A stretch of DNA of 64,000 bases, taken from NCBI RefSeq assembly GCF_020023735.2, contig NZ_CP076444.2:1627501-1691500 (forward strand), given 5' to 3'. The notes beneath the pieces are model-generated. The model did no database searches. It had not been told where the DNA came from and saw only the letters and a list, made by a program, of their open reading frames with translations. Origin of the DNA: Mycoavidus sp. HKI. GTDB lineage: Bacteria; Pseudomonadota; Gammaproteobacteria; Burkholderiales; Burkholderiaceae. Positions 34,227 through 49,200 of the stretch are shown here, in pieces (positions within the stretch are counted from its first letter, which is position 1; every line of letters begins with the position of its first letter). The position numbers and the translations under genes were made by a program.

Positions 34227-37200
34227 TCACTCTATATCTAAAATCTCTTCTTTATTTTGAGGCAACTGACTTTTCTGTAGTTGATTGAGTTTATCAGCCA
34301 AAGGACGACTAATTTCAGCAATGGCTTTAGGCTCACCCATTTCAGAGTGGTTACAGTTGATATTGTGAACTTTTATTTCTCCGCAAATGTAAGGTTTCCA
34401 CATATCGGGGTGTAACGGAGCATACAAGCTATCCTTTATGGTTGCGTGGAAAAAGAGCATATCGCCGCTATAAATGCGCGGGGAAAAATTCTTGACAATT
34501 TTATTAGCGTTCACCGTGCAACGTTGAATTTTCTCCCATAAATACTCACTGGCGTTTGGTATCTTTTTATCGTCGTAGATCTCAAAAGTCTCCATATATG
34601 CCGCGCGCGAAGCTGTTAAATCTTGAGGCTTCTCCCATTCCTCACCAGAGAGTGATGGATAAGCATCCCATATAGCAAGCAATGCTACTCTTTCACCTTG
34701 TTGCTCAAGTTGAGTCGCCATAGAATGCGCCACCATTCCACCTAAAGACCATCCTAATAGAGAGTAAGGCCCACTCGGCTGAATCTGGCGAATTTGCTTA
34801 ATATAGTCTGCCGCCATCTCATCTATTGTTTCCGCGAACCGTGACATGCCATCAAGACCGCGAGCTTGCAAACCGTAAATAGGTTGCTCCTCACCCAAAT
34901 ATTGGGATAAGCCGATATATTCCCAGCTTACTCCTACGCCAGAGTGGATGCAGAAAAGAGGAGAACGGCTACCCTTAGGTTGAAGAGGGAGCAAAACATC
35001 AAATGAGTTATTCAAGATTCCATCTTTATTATCCAAGACTCCGTCTGATCCAAGTAAACGTTGCGCTAGCCCTGCGATGGTAGGTGCCTCAAACGTAGTA
35101 CGCAGAGTAATTTCAACGCCCAGCTTAGAGCGAATACGACCGGCCATCTGCATCGCAAGTAGCGAATGGCCGCCGAGCGCGAAGAAATTGTCGTGACGGC
35201 CGATGCGCTCGACGCCAAGCAGCTCAGACCAAATGGTGGCAAGCGTATATTCAAATTCACCTTGCGGCACCTCATACACTTGACGAGCTAAGGCCTCGGC
35301 ATCTGGAGCAGGTAATGCTTTACGGTCGAGCTTGCCATTAGATGTAAGCGGGAATGCATCAAGACGCACGAAGGCAGCAGGCACCATATACTCAGGTAAG
35401 TTCGCCGCAAGGTGTGCGCGTAAAGACTGCACAGATTGTTCGTCCGGCTCCGCCACAACATAGGCAACAAGACGTTTGTCGTTCCCTTCACCCATTGCAA
35501 GCACCACCGCTTCCTGCACCAACGGATGTTCGGCCAAACACGCTTCGATCTCGCCTGGTTCAATCCGAAAGCCACGAATCTTAATTTGATGATCATTGCG
35601 GCCCAGGAACACTAAATTGCCATCAGGTAGGTAACGAACCAAATCGCCTGTTTTATACATCCTGGCATCCTCATACTCGCTGAACGGATCACGCAGAAAG
35701 CGCTCAGCAGTCAACTCAAGCTGATCCAGATAGCCACGCGCAACCCCCACGCCACCAATATAGAGCTCACCCACTGCCCCTAAAGGCACCGGCTGGCCGC
35801 GCGCATCCAGTACATAGAGCCGGGTATTCGCAATCGGCCGGCCAATTGACAGCACACCGTGGTCGAGAGCACTCGATGCGGCTGGCCAAACAGTGACCGC
35901 ATGAGTCTCTGTGGGACCATAGGCATTAAAGACGGTACCTTGTCGGCTCAAGTTCTGAAGCAAAGTTGCGCTGGGCGCTTCCCCTGTCAGAACCATTGTC
36001 AGAGGCGTACTCAAGCTAGGCAAGATTTCCCCCCCCTGAAGTAGCGCAGGCGGTAAGATAACGTGAGTAATCGCCTGTCCCGCCAAATAATCCCACAACT
36101 TATCCCGGTCATGACGGATAGTCTCTGGTGGCAAATATAAGCTTGCGCCACAACTTAAAGCTACCAACATTTCCCAGATACTCACATCGAAACTAATCGA
36201 AGCAAACTGCAAAACCCGACTGGATGGATGAACACCAAAACTGGCAACCGACGCTTGAGCAAGATTCACGATGCTCCGATGCTCCATCGTCACACCTTTA
36301 GGCTTGCCAGTAGAACCAGAAGTGTAAAGTACATAGATCAAATGACGTGAGGTCAGTTCTGGAATATGAGGATTCGCCGTACTCAGCTTTGGCAACTCAT
36401 TCGGATCGAGTACGATCAAGGGGGCAAGCGCTTCTTCACCTAGTGCAGTCCGACCAACCCTATCGGCGAGTAATATCTTCGGCGCAGCATGAGCAAGAAT
36501 ATGCGCGAGGCGTTCGCTCGGATACACCGGATCGAGTGGCACATAGACGCCACCGGCTTTGAGGGTTGCTAGCAAGCCAACCACGATCGCCGGTGAGCGT
36601 TCCGCACAGAGTGCGACGCGTGTATCAGGTTGCACTCCGCATTCGATGAGTTGATAAGCAAGACGATTAGCCTGCGCGTTGAGTTCGGCATAACTAAATT
36701 GCTGATCTCCGTACACGAGCGCTACGGATTCTGGTGTGCGCTCAACCTGCTCCTCAAATAATTGGTGAATGCACTGGTGTGCTGGATAAGACGTTTCTGT
36801 TGCATTCCATGTTTGCAGTAAAAGCTTTCGCTCTTCGACAGGAAGCACTTCCAGCTGGTGAACGGGTATCTTGGGCGTATACTCCAGCGCATTAACTAAA
36901 CTCAACAGCGCCTCTTGCATGTAGCCGCATACCTGAGCTGGATCAAACGGCTGAGCCACCTGAGCAGTCAAACCAAGCTTCGTACTGAAATCTTCTATCG
37001 ATAGCAAAAATGGATAGTTGGTGCGCTCTTCCCCATATAACCGTTCAACACCGGACATGGTCTGGTTCTCGTCCACCGACATCATATTGTGCCGATAGTT
37101 CAGCATTGCACTAAAAAGCGGCGTACCCGCTGGCACATTACTGCAGCGTTGCGCTAAAGCCAGTGACGCATGCTCATGCTCAAGCAAAGCAGCTAGCCGG

Positions 37201-40200
37201 GCGTGGACATGGCGCACACTTTCCTCAACACCTGTCTCATCCAAATCAATGCGCAACGGCAGTGTGTTGATGAACAGTCCCATTGCTTGATCCGCACCTT
37301 CCCCTCCCCGCATGCGGCCAAATAATACCGTACTGAACACGACCCGCTGCTGTCCGCTAGTCCGCGCCAACACTTGCGCCCACGCCAAATGACATAAACT
37401 CGCCAAGCTTACGTTTAGCCGCTTGGCTTGCATACGCAGGCGATTATTCAACTCTTGCGGCAACATGCGATGCGATTCTGTGACTTGGGAGCCATCGCGA
37501 TGAACCTCGGTTAAGCCAAAGGGTAACGTCGGTTCATCCACCTCACCCAGCATTTCCCTAAAAAAGCGCTCATGCGCTTCCTGACTCACCCCTAAGCGCG
37601 CTTGCGCGACCAAATTACGGAATGGCTGAGCGGCAGGCAATGCATCGCTTTGATTTTCAACAAAAGCCCGCACTTCAGCATCCATCACGTCGCCAGTTGA
37701 ATGATCGCTAATCAGATGGTGCGACGATTCGACCAGCAACCAGCGTCCATCGTCATCCTGGGCAATCGCAAAACGCAATAATGGCGCTTGCGTCAAATCC
37801 ATCCGATATCGACGAGGATCAAAATGCTGCAGCAACTGCTGTGCAATGGGTCCATTCGCTGAATCCAAAGAAAGTGTTTCAATTGACAGCGGGGCATCAC
37901 GCCAGACAACCTGAGCTGGTGTAGACAGCTGCTCCCAAACAAAAGCTGTGCGCAAAATATCATGGCGCTTCACTACCTGTTGCACCGCATCCAGGTAACG
38001 ATCAAGCAAGGCTCGACTGGCAAACGCCAGCTGATCGAGGAGCAAGTAAGGGTCCCCTTCTGTTGCCATTAAATGGTGGAATAAAATCCCATCCTGCAAG
38101 GGAGACAGCGCATAAATATCTTGAATGTTGGACACGCCCCCTGGGGTTTGTTCAACAATACCGTCAATATCCGTTTGCGTCAGTTGAATCAATGGCAGTA
38201 GCTCTGGTTTAAGCGCTATCGTATCGCGAGTAATAAGATTAGGCGGGACGACAATTTCCTGATGCTGCCCTAAAGATTGAGCCAGTATACTTAGCGTAGG
38301 CTTATCAAATAAAGTGCGTACCGAAAGCGTTAAGCCGGCACGCCGCAAGCGCTCAATCATCTGCACCGCCAACAGCGAATGGCCACCGAGCGCGAAGAAG
38401 TTATCGTGGCGACTAATACGCTCGACATCGAGCAATTTAGTCCAGATTGCAGCAAGCATTTGCTCGACTTCTCCTTGCGGCACTTCGTACGTCTGGCGGG
38501 CTAGGGCCTCTACATCCGGGGCAGGCAATGCCTTGCGATCGAGTTTACCGTTGGGCATAAGCGGGAACGTCTCCAAGCGCACAAAAGCAGCCGGTACCAT
38601 ATACTCAGGTAAGGCAACTGCAATGTGTGTACGCAAAGACTGCACAAGGTGCTCATCCGGTTTGGCTACAACATAAGCCACGAGACGTTTGTTGCTTCCT
38701 TCGCCCAGCGCGGCTACTACCGCTTCACGCACCTGCGGATGCTCAGTTAGACGCGCTTCAATTTCGCCTAACTCAATACGAAACCCTCGAATCTTCACTT
38801 GATAGTCATTGCGACCCAAGAATTCCAAGTTGCCGTCCGGTAAATAACGAACCAAATCGCCTGTCCTATACATCCAGGCATCCGTTTGATCACTAAATGG
38901 ATCAGATAAAAAACGTTCAGCCGTCAAATCAGGTCGGTTCAAGTAGCCGCGCGCGACCCCAGCACCACCGATATATAACTCTCCAGCGACACCTAATGGC
39001 GTAGGCTGCATCGATGAATCCAACACATACACGCGCGTATTCGTAATAGGTCGACCAATCGCGCGCCAGTCATTCCCATCCGCACTGACTTCACGGATCG
39101 TCGCGTTCACCGTTGTCTCAGTCGGGCCGTAGGTATTTAATAAGCGCGGTCGATGACCTGTATTGACAAACCACGCCTGATGCGCTGATGCGCTCAACGC
39201 GTCCCCACCAATCATCATTAAACGTATTTTCTGCGGGACAGGCGCCTTTTCCTGAGCCAGTTGCGCCCAGAATTGGGTAGGTAGCTCCATCACGCTAATC
39301 TGGTTGGCTTCGCACAGCCGCCAGAATTCTTGGGTATCCGCCAACCAGGCATCCGTGCGCAATACCAGCGTTGCGCCGCAAGTCAACGTAGCAAAGATAT
39401 CTGAGACTGAAGTATCAAAGGAAAGCGAAGAGAATTGCAGTACTCGGTCTTGCGGGCTTAGGTCAGTTTGCTGAATCATCGTTATCGCTAAACTCACCAC
39501 GCCCTGGTGTTGAATCATCACCCCTTTAGGTTTACCGGTAGACCCCGACGTATACATCACATAGGCTAAATGCTCCGCATTCAAACCCAATTTATGCGGG
39601 CTAGGATTATGGCTGCTCTTGTCTTTCCAGTGCGCCATATCCGCTCTTAAGTCCAGCACTGGAGCTTTCTCACCTAGACCTTGCGCAACTACAGTGTGCG
39701 GCGCACCAATGCTTAGCAAAGCCACTGGTACACTATCGTTCACCATATCTGCTAAACGTTCAGCAGGATACTTTGTGTCCAACGGTACATAAGCCCCGCC
39801 CGCTTTAAGGACAGCCAGCAGACCCATCACCATGTCTATGCTGGGCTGGATATACAGCGCTACGCGACTATCAGGTCGGACGCCAATATCTATTAAATGG
39901 TGAGCGAGGCGATTCGCTTGCGCATTCAACTCTGCATAGCTGATGGTCAAATTTTCATGAGCTAATGCAATAGCGTTGGGTGTACGCTCCACTTGCGCTT
40001 CAAACAACTGATGCAAACACTGATCTTTCGGATACGGTGCAGCCGTCGCATTCCACGTTTGAAGCAGTAATGCCTGCTCAGCATTAGGCACAATCTCCAA
40101 TTGCCGTACCGGCATTTTCGGCGCGCGTTCCAATGTCTCGGCCAGGCTTTCCAACGCTTTTTGCATATAGCCACATAGCCGCTCAGGATTGAATGGCTGC

Positions 40201-43200
40201 GCAATCTGCGCCGTGAGTCCCAACGACTGACCATAGTCATCCACCGACAGCGACAACGAATAGCTGTCCCAGTCTTCTGCATGTAGTTCCTCAATACCAG
40301 GCATTAATTGCGTCGTGTCTGAGGGTACCGCGTTATACCGGTAATTGAGTAACGCGCTAAAGAGTGGCGTACCTGCTGGCACGCTACTGCAGCGTTGCGC
40401 TAAGGCGAGCGACGCATGCTCATGTTCGAGCAACGCAGCTAGCCGAGCATGGACATGGCGTACGCTCTCCTCTACTTCCGTCTCATCCAGGTCAATACGC
40501 ATTGGCAGCGTATTGATGAACAGCCCCATTGCTTGGTCAACTCCCATTCCGCCTTGCATGCGACCAAAGAGTACCGTACCAAATACCACCTGCTGTTGCC
40601 CACTGGTTCGCGCCAGCACCTGCGCCCATGCCAAATGACATAAGCTCGCCAAGCTCACGTTCAGCCGCTTCGCTTGCATACGCAGACGATCATTCAGCTC
40701 CTGCGGCAACATGCGATACGACTCCGTAACCTGGGAGCCTTCGCGATGAACCTCGGCTAAGCCAAAGGGTAACGTCGGTTCATCCACCTCGCCCAGCATT
40801 TCCCTAAAAAAGCGCTCATGCGCTTCCTGGCTCACCCCTAAACGCACCTGCGCGATCAAATTGCGGAATGACTGAGCAGGAGGCAATGTGCTACCTTGAC
40901 CTTTGAGCAAAGCCTGCACTTCAGCATTCAATATCCTCATAGATGAGTTATCATCGATCAGATGGTGGAGCAACTGGACAAGCAGCCAGCGCCCATCGTC
41001 ATCTTGGGCAATCGCAAAACGTAGTAATGGCGCTTGCGTCAAATCCATCCGATACCGACGAGGATCAAAATACTGCAGTTGCTGCTGCGGAATAGGTCCA
41101 TTCGCTGAATCCAAAGAAAGTTCTTCAATTGACAGCGGAGCATCGCGCCAAACAACCTGAGCGGGTGTAGATAACTGTTCCCAGATAAAAGCGGTGCGCA
41201 AAATATCATGGCGCTTCACTACCTGTTGAACTGCATCCAGATAACGATCAAGCAAGGCTCGACTGTCAAACGCCATTTGGGTAATAAGCAAGTAAGGGTC
41301 GCCTTCTGTTGCCATTAAATGGTGGAGTAAAATCCCATCCTGTAAGGGAGACAGCGCATAAATATCTTGGATGTTTGCAACTCCGCCTGGCGTCTGCTCA
41401 ACAATATGATCAATGTCAGTTTGAGTTAGTTGAATCAATGCTAGCAGGTCTGGTGTGAGCTCCGTGGTATCAGGTGTAATCAAATTAGGCGGTACTGCGA
41501 CTTCCTGATGTTGTCTCAAAGATCGTGCCAGAAAACTCAGCGTAGGTGTATCAAACAAAGCACGTACTGAGAGCGTTAAACCAACACGCCGCAAACGCTC
41601 AATCATTTGCACCGCCAACAGCGAATGGCCACCAAGCGCGAAGAAGTTGTCGTGGCGACTAATACGCTCGACACCGAGCAATTCAGTCCAGATTGCAGCA
41701 AGCATTTGCTCGATTTCTCCTTGCGGCACTTCGTACGTCTGGCGGGCTAGGGCTTCTACATCCGGTGCAGGCAATGCTTTGCGATCGAGTTTACCGTTGG
41801 GTGTAAGCGGGAACGCCTCCAGACGCACAAAAGCAGCCGGTACCATATACTCAGGTAATCTCGCTGCGAGATGGGTGCGCAACGCTTGCGCGAGATGCTC
41901 ATCCGGCTTGGCCACCACATACGCGACAAGACGCTTATCGTTCCCTTCTTCCAGTGCAAGCACTGCTGCTTCGCGCACCTGCGGATGGTCAGCCAGGCGT
42001 GCTTCGATCTCACCAAGCTCAATACGAAAACCGCGGATTTTGACTTGGAAGTCGTTACGACCAAGAAATTCCAGATTGCCATCAGGCAAGTAGCGAGCTA
42101 AGTCACCCGTTCTATACAGACGTGCATTTTTATCTTTGCTAAATGGATCAGCAACAAAACGTTGAGCCGTAAGCTCAGGTCGATTCAGATATCCCCGCGC
42201 CACCCCCGCGCCACCAATATACAACTCCCCTACTGCGCCCAATGGCGCCAGCTGACGATTGGCATCGAGCAAATAAATTTTAAGATCTGGAATCCGCTTC
42301 CCAACCGGACTACCCACTTGATCACTATCTTTTTGCTGTAAGGGTCGGTAGGTTACATGCACGGTCGTTTCTGTAATGCCATACATATTCACCAACTGCG
42401 GGGAATGTTCAGCACGCGTGGCGTACCACATTTGCAAAACAGTAGGCTCAAGCGCCTCGCCTCCAAATATGACGTAACGTAAGCTGTCACTTAATTTACT
42501 TTGTGCTTGACAATCAATCAATGGTTTAAATGCACTAGGGGTCTGATTCAAGACCGTTACACCTTGTTCACATAGCAAGTGATAAAAATCCTGCGGTGAA
42601 CGAGCGATGTGATGCGGCACGATAACGAGCTTGCCGCCATGACGCAAAGCGCCCCAAAGCTCCCAGACAGAAAAATCGAAAGCAAACGAATGGAATAAGC
42701 ACCAGACATCGTGCTGGTTAAATTGATACCAGTCTGCAGTAGCATCGAATAGACGCGTAATTTGCGCGTGCTCCACCATCACCCCTTTAGGCAAACCTGT
42801 GGAGCCGGAGGTGTAAATAATATACGCAAGATGATGTGGGCTCAGCGTAGAGATCTTTGGATTCGTACTTGGCAATGGCGGTAAGCTATTGGGGTCAAGC
42901 ACGGTAAGCGAAGCCAACTCTGATTCGCCTAAGGCAGCACGTCCTACCGTATCGGCTAGTAAAATAGCGGGGGCAGCATCTGTCAGAATATGTGTCAGGC
43001 GCTCGCTCGAATACGCCGGATCGAGCGGCACATAAGCACCACCGGCCTTCAAAATCGCCAACAGTCCCACCACCAATGCCGGTGAGCGGTCCATACAGAT
43101 GGCTACACGTGTATCAGGCTGCACGCCCAATTTGATGAGCTGATGGGCAACGCGATTCGCCTGTGCGTTGAGTTCTGCGTAACTGAATTCTTGCTCTTCG

Positions 43201-46200
43201 TACACCAGCGCTATAGCCTCTGGCGTACGCTCAACTTGCGCTTCAAACAATTGGTGCATGCATTGATGTGCGGGATAAGGCGTTACTACCGAATTCCATG
43301 TCTGCAACAGAAGCTCCCGTTCGTCAACAGGGAGCACTTCTAGTTGGTGAACTGGCACCTTAGGCATACGTTCTAGCGCTTCAACTAGGCTTTGCAACGT
43401 CTGCTGCATATAGCCGCATATCTGAACCGGATCAAAGGGGTGCACCACTTGAGCAGTTAAACCAAGGTCGGCGATGGAATCATCCACCGACAGCACAAAT
43501 GGATAGTTGGTGCGCTCTTCTTCATGCAGCCATTCAATGCCTGGAAAAATTTGATTCTTGTCCCTCTCTGCCGCATTGTGTCGATAGTTTAATAACGCAC
43601 TAAAAAGGGGCGTACCTGCTGGCACACTACTGCAGCGTTGCGCTAAGGCAAGCGACGCATGTTCATGCTCGAGCAATGCAGCCAGCCGAGCGTGGACATG
43701 GCCTACGCTCTCCTCTACTTCCGTCTCATCCAAGTCAATACGCAGTGGCAGCGTATTGATGAACAGCCCCATTGCTTGGTCAGCCCCCATTCCACCTTGC
43801 ATGCGACCAAAGAGTACCGTACCAAATACCACCTGCTGTTGCCCACTGGTTCGCGCCAGCACCTGCGCCCATGCCAAATGACATAAGCTCGCCAAGCTCA
43901 CGTTCAGCCGCTTCGCTTGCGTACGCAGACGATCATTCAGATCCTGCGGCAACATGCGATACGATTCTGTGATTTGAGAGCCATCGCGATGAACCTCGGT
44001 TAAGCCAAAGGGTAACGTCGGTTCATCCACCTCGCTCAGCATTTCCCTAAAAAAGCGCTCATGCGCTTCCTGGCTCACCCCTAAACGCACCTGCGCAATC
44101 AGATTGCGGAATGACTGAGCAGGAGACAATGTGCTGCCTTGACCTTTGAGCCAAGCCTGCACTTCAGAACCCATTACTTCGAGAGTTGAATGATCGCCAA
44201 TCAGATGGTGCATTAGTTGGACGAGTAACCAGCGCCCATCGTCATCCTGGGCAATCGCAAAACGCAATAATGGCGCTTGCGTCAAATCCATCCGATATCG
44301 ACGAGGATCAAAATGCTGCAGCAACTGCTGTGCAATCGGTCCATTCGCTGAATCCAAAGAAAGTGTTTCAATTGACAGCGGGGCATCACGCCAGACAACC
44401 TGAGCTGGTGTAGACAGCTGCTCCCAAACAAAAGCTGTGCGCAAAATATCATGGCGCTTCACTACCTGTTGCACCGCATCCAGGTAACGATCAAGCAAGG
44501 CTCGACTGGCAAACGCCAGCTGATCGAGGAGTAAGTAAGGGTCCCCTTCTGTTGCCATTAAATGGTGGAATAAAATCCCATCTTGTAAGGGAGACAGCGC
44601 ATAAATATCTTGAATGTTGGACACGCCCCCCGGGGTTTGTTCAACAATACCGTCAATATCCGTTTGCGTCAGTTGAATCAATGGCAGTAGCTCTGGTTTA
44701 AGCGCTATCGTATCGCGAGTAATAAGATTAGGCGGTACGACAATTTCCTGGTGCTGCCCTAAAGATTGAGCCAGTATACTTAGCGTAGGCTTATCAAATA
44801 AAGTGCGTACCGAAAGCGTTAAGCCGGCACGCCGCAAGCGCTCAATCATCTGCACCGCCAACAGCGAATGGCCACCGAGCGCGAAGAAGTTGTCGTGGCG
44901 ACTAATACGCTCGACACCGAGCAATTCAGTCCAGATTGCAGCAAGTATTTGCTCGATTTCTCCTTGCGGCACTTCGTACGTCTGGCGGGCTAGGGCTTCT
45001 ACATCCGGTGCAGGCAATGCTTTGCGATCGAGTTTACCGTTGGGCGTAAGCGGGAATGCCTCCAAACGCACAAAAGCAGCCGGTACCATATACTCAGGTA
45101 ATCTCGCTGCGAGATGGGTGCGCAACGCTTGCGCGAGATGCTCATTCGGCTTGGCCACCACATATGCGACAAGACGCTTATCACTCCCTTCCCCCAGTGC
45201 AAGCACCGCTGCTTCGCGCACCTGCGGATGGTCAGCCAGGCGTGCTTCGATCTCACCAAGCTCAATACGAAAACCGCGGATTTTGACTTGGAAGTCGTTG
45301 CGACCAAGAAATTCCAGCTCGCCATCGGGCAAGTAGCGAGCTAAGTCGCCCGTTCTATACAGACGTGCATTTTTATCTTTGCTGAATGGATCAGCAACAA
45401 AACGTTCGGCCGAAAGCTTAGGTCGATTCAAATAACCTCGCGCCACACCCGCGCCACCAATGTATATCTCCCCTATTGCGCCCAATGGCACCGGCTGACG
45501 ATTGGCATCGAGCAAATAAATTTTAAGATCTGGAATCCGCTTCCCAACTGGGCTACCTATTTGGTGGCTATCTTTTTGCTGCATCAGCCGGTAAGTCGCA
45601 TGCACGGTCGTTTCTGTGGTGCCATACATATTCACCAATTGAGGAGAATGTTCAGCATGCACGGCATACCATGTTTGTAAAACAGCAGGCTCAAGCGCCT
45701 CCCCAGCAAATATGACATACCGTAAACGGTCACTTAATTTACTTTGTGCGTGACAATCAATCAATGGTTTAAATGCACTAGGGGTCTGATTCAAGACCGT
45801 TACACCTTGTTTACACAGCAAGTGATAAAAATCCTGCGGTGAACGAGCAATGTGATGCGGCACAATAACGAGCTTGCCGCCATGGCGCAACGCGCCCCAA
45901 AGCTCCCAGACAGAAACATCAAAAGCGAACGAATGGAATAAGCACCAGACATCGTGCTGGTTAAATTGATACCAGTCTGCAGTAGCATCGAATAGACGCG
46001 TAATTTGCGCGTGCTCCACCATCACCCCTTTAGGCAAACCTGTGGAGCCGGAGGTGTAAATAATGTACGCAAGATGATGTGGGCTCAGCGTAGAAATCTT
46101 TGGATTCGTGCTTGGCAATGGCGGCAAGCTATTGGGGTCAAGCACGGTAAGCGAAGTCAACTCCGATTCGCCTAAGGCAGCACGTCCTGCCGTATCGGCT

Positions 46201-49200
46201 AGTAAAATAGCGGGTGCAGCATCTGTCAGAATATGTGTCAGGCGCTCGCTCGAATACGCCGGATCGAGCGGCACATAAGCACCACCTGCCTTCAAGATCG
46301 CCAACAGTCCCACCACCAATGCCGGTGAGCGATCCATACAGATGGCTACACGTGTATCAGGCTGCACGCCCAATTTGATGAGCTGATGGGCAACGCGATT
46401 TGCCTGTGCGTTGAGTTCTGCGTAACTGAATTCTTGCTCTTCGTACACCAGCGCTATAGCCTCTGGCGTACGCTCAACTTGCTCTTCAAACAATTGGTGC
46501 ATGCATTGATGTGCTGGATAAGGCGTTACTACCGAATTCCATGTCTGCAACAGAAGCTCCCGTTCGTCAACAGGGAGCACTTCCAGTTGGTGAACTGGCA
46601 TCTTAGGCATACGTTCTAGCGCTTCAACTAGGCTTTGCAATGTCTGCTGCATATAGCCGCATATCTGCACCGGATCAAATGGGTGCACCACTTGAGCAGT
46701 TAAACCAAGGTCTGCGATGGAATCATCCACCGACAGCACAAATGGATAGTTGGTGCGCTCTTCTTCATGCAGCCATTCAATGCCTGGGAAAATTCGATTC
46801 TTGTCCCTCTCTGCCGTATTGTGTCGATAGTTTAATAACGCACTAAAAAGGGGCGTACCTGCTGGCACACTACTGCAGCGTTGTGCTAAGGCGAGCGACG
46901 CATGTTCATGTTCGAGTAAAGCGGCAAGCTGTGCGTGGGTATCACGTACACTGCTCTCAACATCCATTTGATCCAGGTCAATGCGCAACGGCAGCGTATT
47001 CATAAATAGCCCCAGTGCCCGATCCGCGCCACCTTGCATGCGGCCTAATAACACCGTACCGAATACCACCCGCTGTTGCCCACTGGTTCGCGCAAGCACC
47101 TGCGCCCAGGCTAAATGACATAAACTTGCCAAACCCACACTCAGTCGTTTAGCTTGGACACGCAGTCGATTATTCAGCTCCTGCGGCAGCATACGGCGGG
47201 ATTCGGTAACTTGAGAACCATCACGATGAACGCCGCTCAGGCCAAAAGGCAATGTAGGCTCATCCACCTCAGCCAGCATCTCTGTAAAAAAGTGCTCATG
47301 CGCCTCTTGGCTCGCTCCTAAGCGCGCCTGCGCCACCAAGTCGCGGAATGGCTGGGGAGGAGACAAGGCATCTTTTTGCTCCTTCATCAAAGTCCGCACT
47401 TCAGCATTCATTATCTCGGTGGCAGTATGATCTCCAATCAGATGGTGCATTAGCTGAACCAGCAACCAGCGCCCGTCATCATTTTGGGCAATCGCAAAGC
47501 GCAATAATGGCGCTTGCGTCAAATCCATCCGATACCGACGAGGATCAAAATGCTGCAGCAACTGCTGCGCAATGGGCCCATTCGCTGAATCCAAAGAAAG
47601 TGTTTCAATTGATAGCGGTGCATCACGCCGGACAATCTGAGCGGGTGTAGACAGCTGCTCCCAAACAAAAGCTGTGCGCAAAACATCATGGCGCTCCACT
47701 ACCTGTCGCACCGCATCCAGATAGCCATCAAGCAAGGTTCGACTATCAAACGCCAGTTGGTCAATGAGCAAATAAGGGTCGCCTTCTGTCACCGCTAAAT
47801 GATGGAATAAAATCCCCTCCTGTAAGGGAGACAGTGCATAAATATCTTGGATGTTGGACACGCCACCTGGTGTCTTTTCAACAATCCGATCAATATCAGT
47901 CTGACTGAGATCAATCAGTGGCAGCATCTCTGGCGTGATTTTGATGGCATCAGCTGTAATTAGGTTCGGCGGCACCATGACTTCCTGGTGTTGCCCTAAA
48001 GATCGAGCTAGCGTGCTCAATGTATGAGTACCAAATAAAGCATGTGCTGAGAGCGTTGAGCCAAGATGCCGCAAGCGTTCGATCATTTGCACCGCCAACA
48101 GCGAATGGCCACCGAGTGCGAAGAAGTTGTCGTGGCGGCCGATACGTTCGACTCTAAGCAACTCACTCCAAATTGCAGCGAGTGTATGCTCGGTTTCACC
48201 TTGTGGCGCTTCGTACGCCTGATGAGCAAAGGCTTTTTCATCTGGAGCAGGCAACGCTTTGCGATTGAGCTTACCGTTGGGCGTAAGCGGGAACGCCTCC
48301 AAATGCACAAAAGCAGCCGGTACCATATACTCAGGTAATCTCGCTGCGAGATGGGTGCGCAACGCTTGCGCTAGATGCTCATCTGGCTCGGCCACCACAT
48401 ACGCGACAAGACGCTTATCGTTCCCTTCCCCCAGTGCAAGCACCGCTGCTTCGCGTACCTGCGGATGTTCAACCAGGCGCACTTCGATTTCACCAAGCTC
48501 AATACGAAAACCGCGGATTTTGACTTGGAAGTCGTTACGACCCAGAAATTCCAGATTGCCATCGGGCAAGTAGCGAGCTAAGTCGCCCGTTTTATACAAA
48601 CGGGCATTTTTATCTTTGCTGAATGGATCTGCAATAAAACGTCTATCCGTAAGCTCAGGCTGATTTAAGTAACCCCGCGTAACACCCGCGCCACCAATGC
48701 ATATTTCCCCTACTGCGCCCAATGGCACAGGCTGGCCGTACTTATTCAGCAGATAAAACTGGATGTTCGCAAGTGGCCGACCAATCGAGACAGCTTCGCC
48801 ATTGAAATCACGTGGACAATGCCAAACGGTAGACCAGACCGTAGTCTCGGTTGGGCCATACACATTAAAAAGCATGCATTGGGGCGTAAGATTTTGCAAT
48901 AACCTTGGGCTGGGCGCTTCGCCACCTAAAAGCAATTTCAGCGGTAAGCTTAAGTGAGGCAGACCATGTCCATCCTGCAACAAGGCAGGTGGCAAGCTGG
49001 CATGTGTGATCGCATTTTTTTCCAAATATTCCCATAATTTGTAGCGATCAAGCCTCACGTTATCAGGTGGTAGATATAGACTTGCGCCATAAGCTAAAGT
49101 CATAATTTCTGAAACGCTGACATCAAAACTAATCGAGACAAACTGTAATACTCGACTGGTTGGCTGAATGTCTAAATAAGCCTGCTGTGCCTGCATAAAA

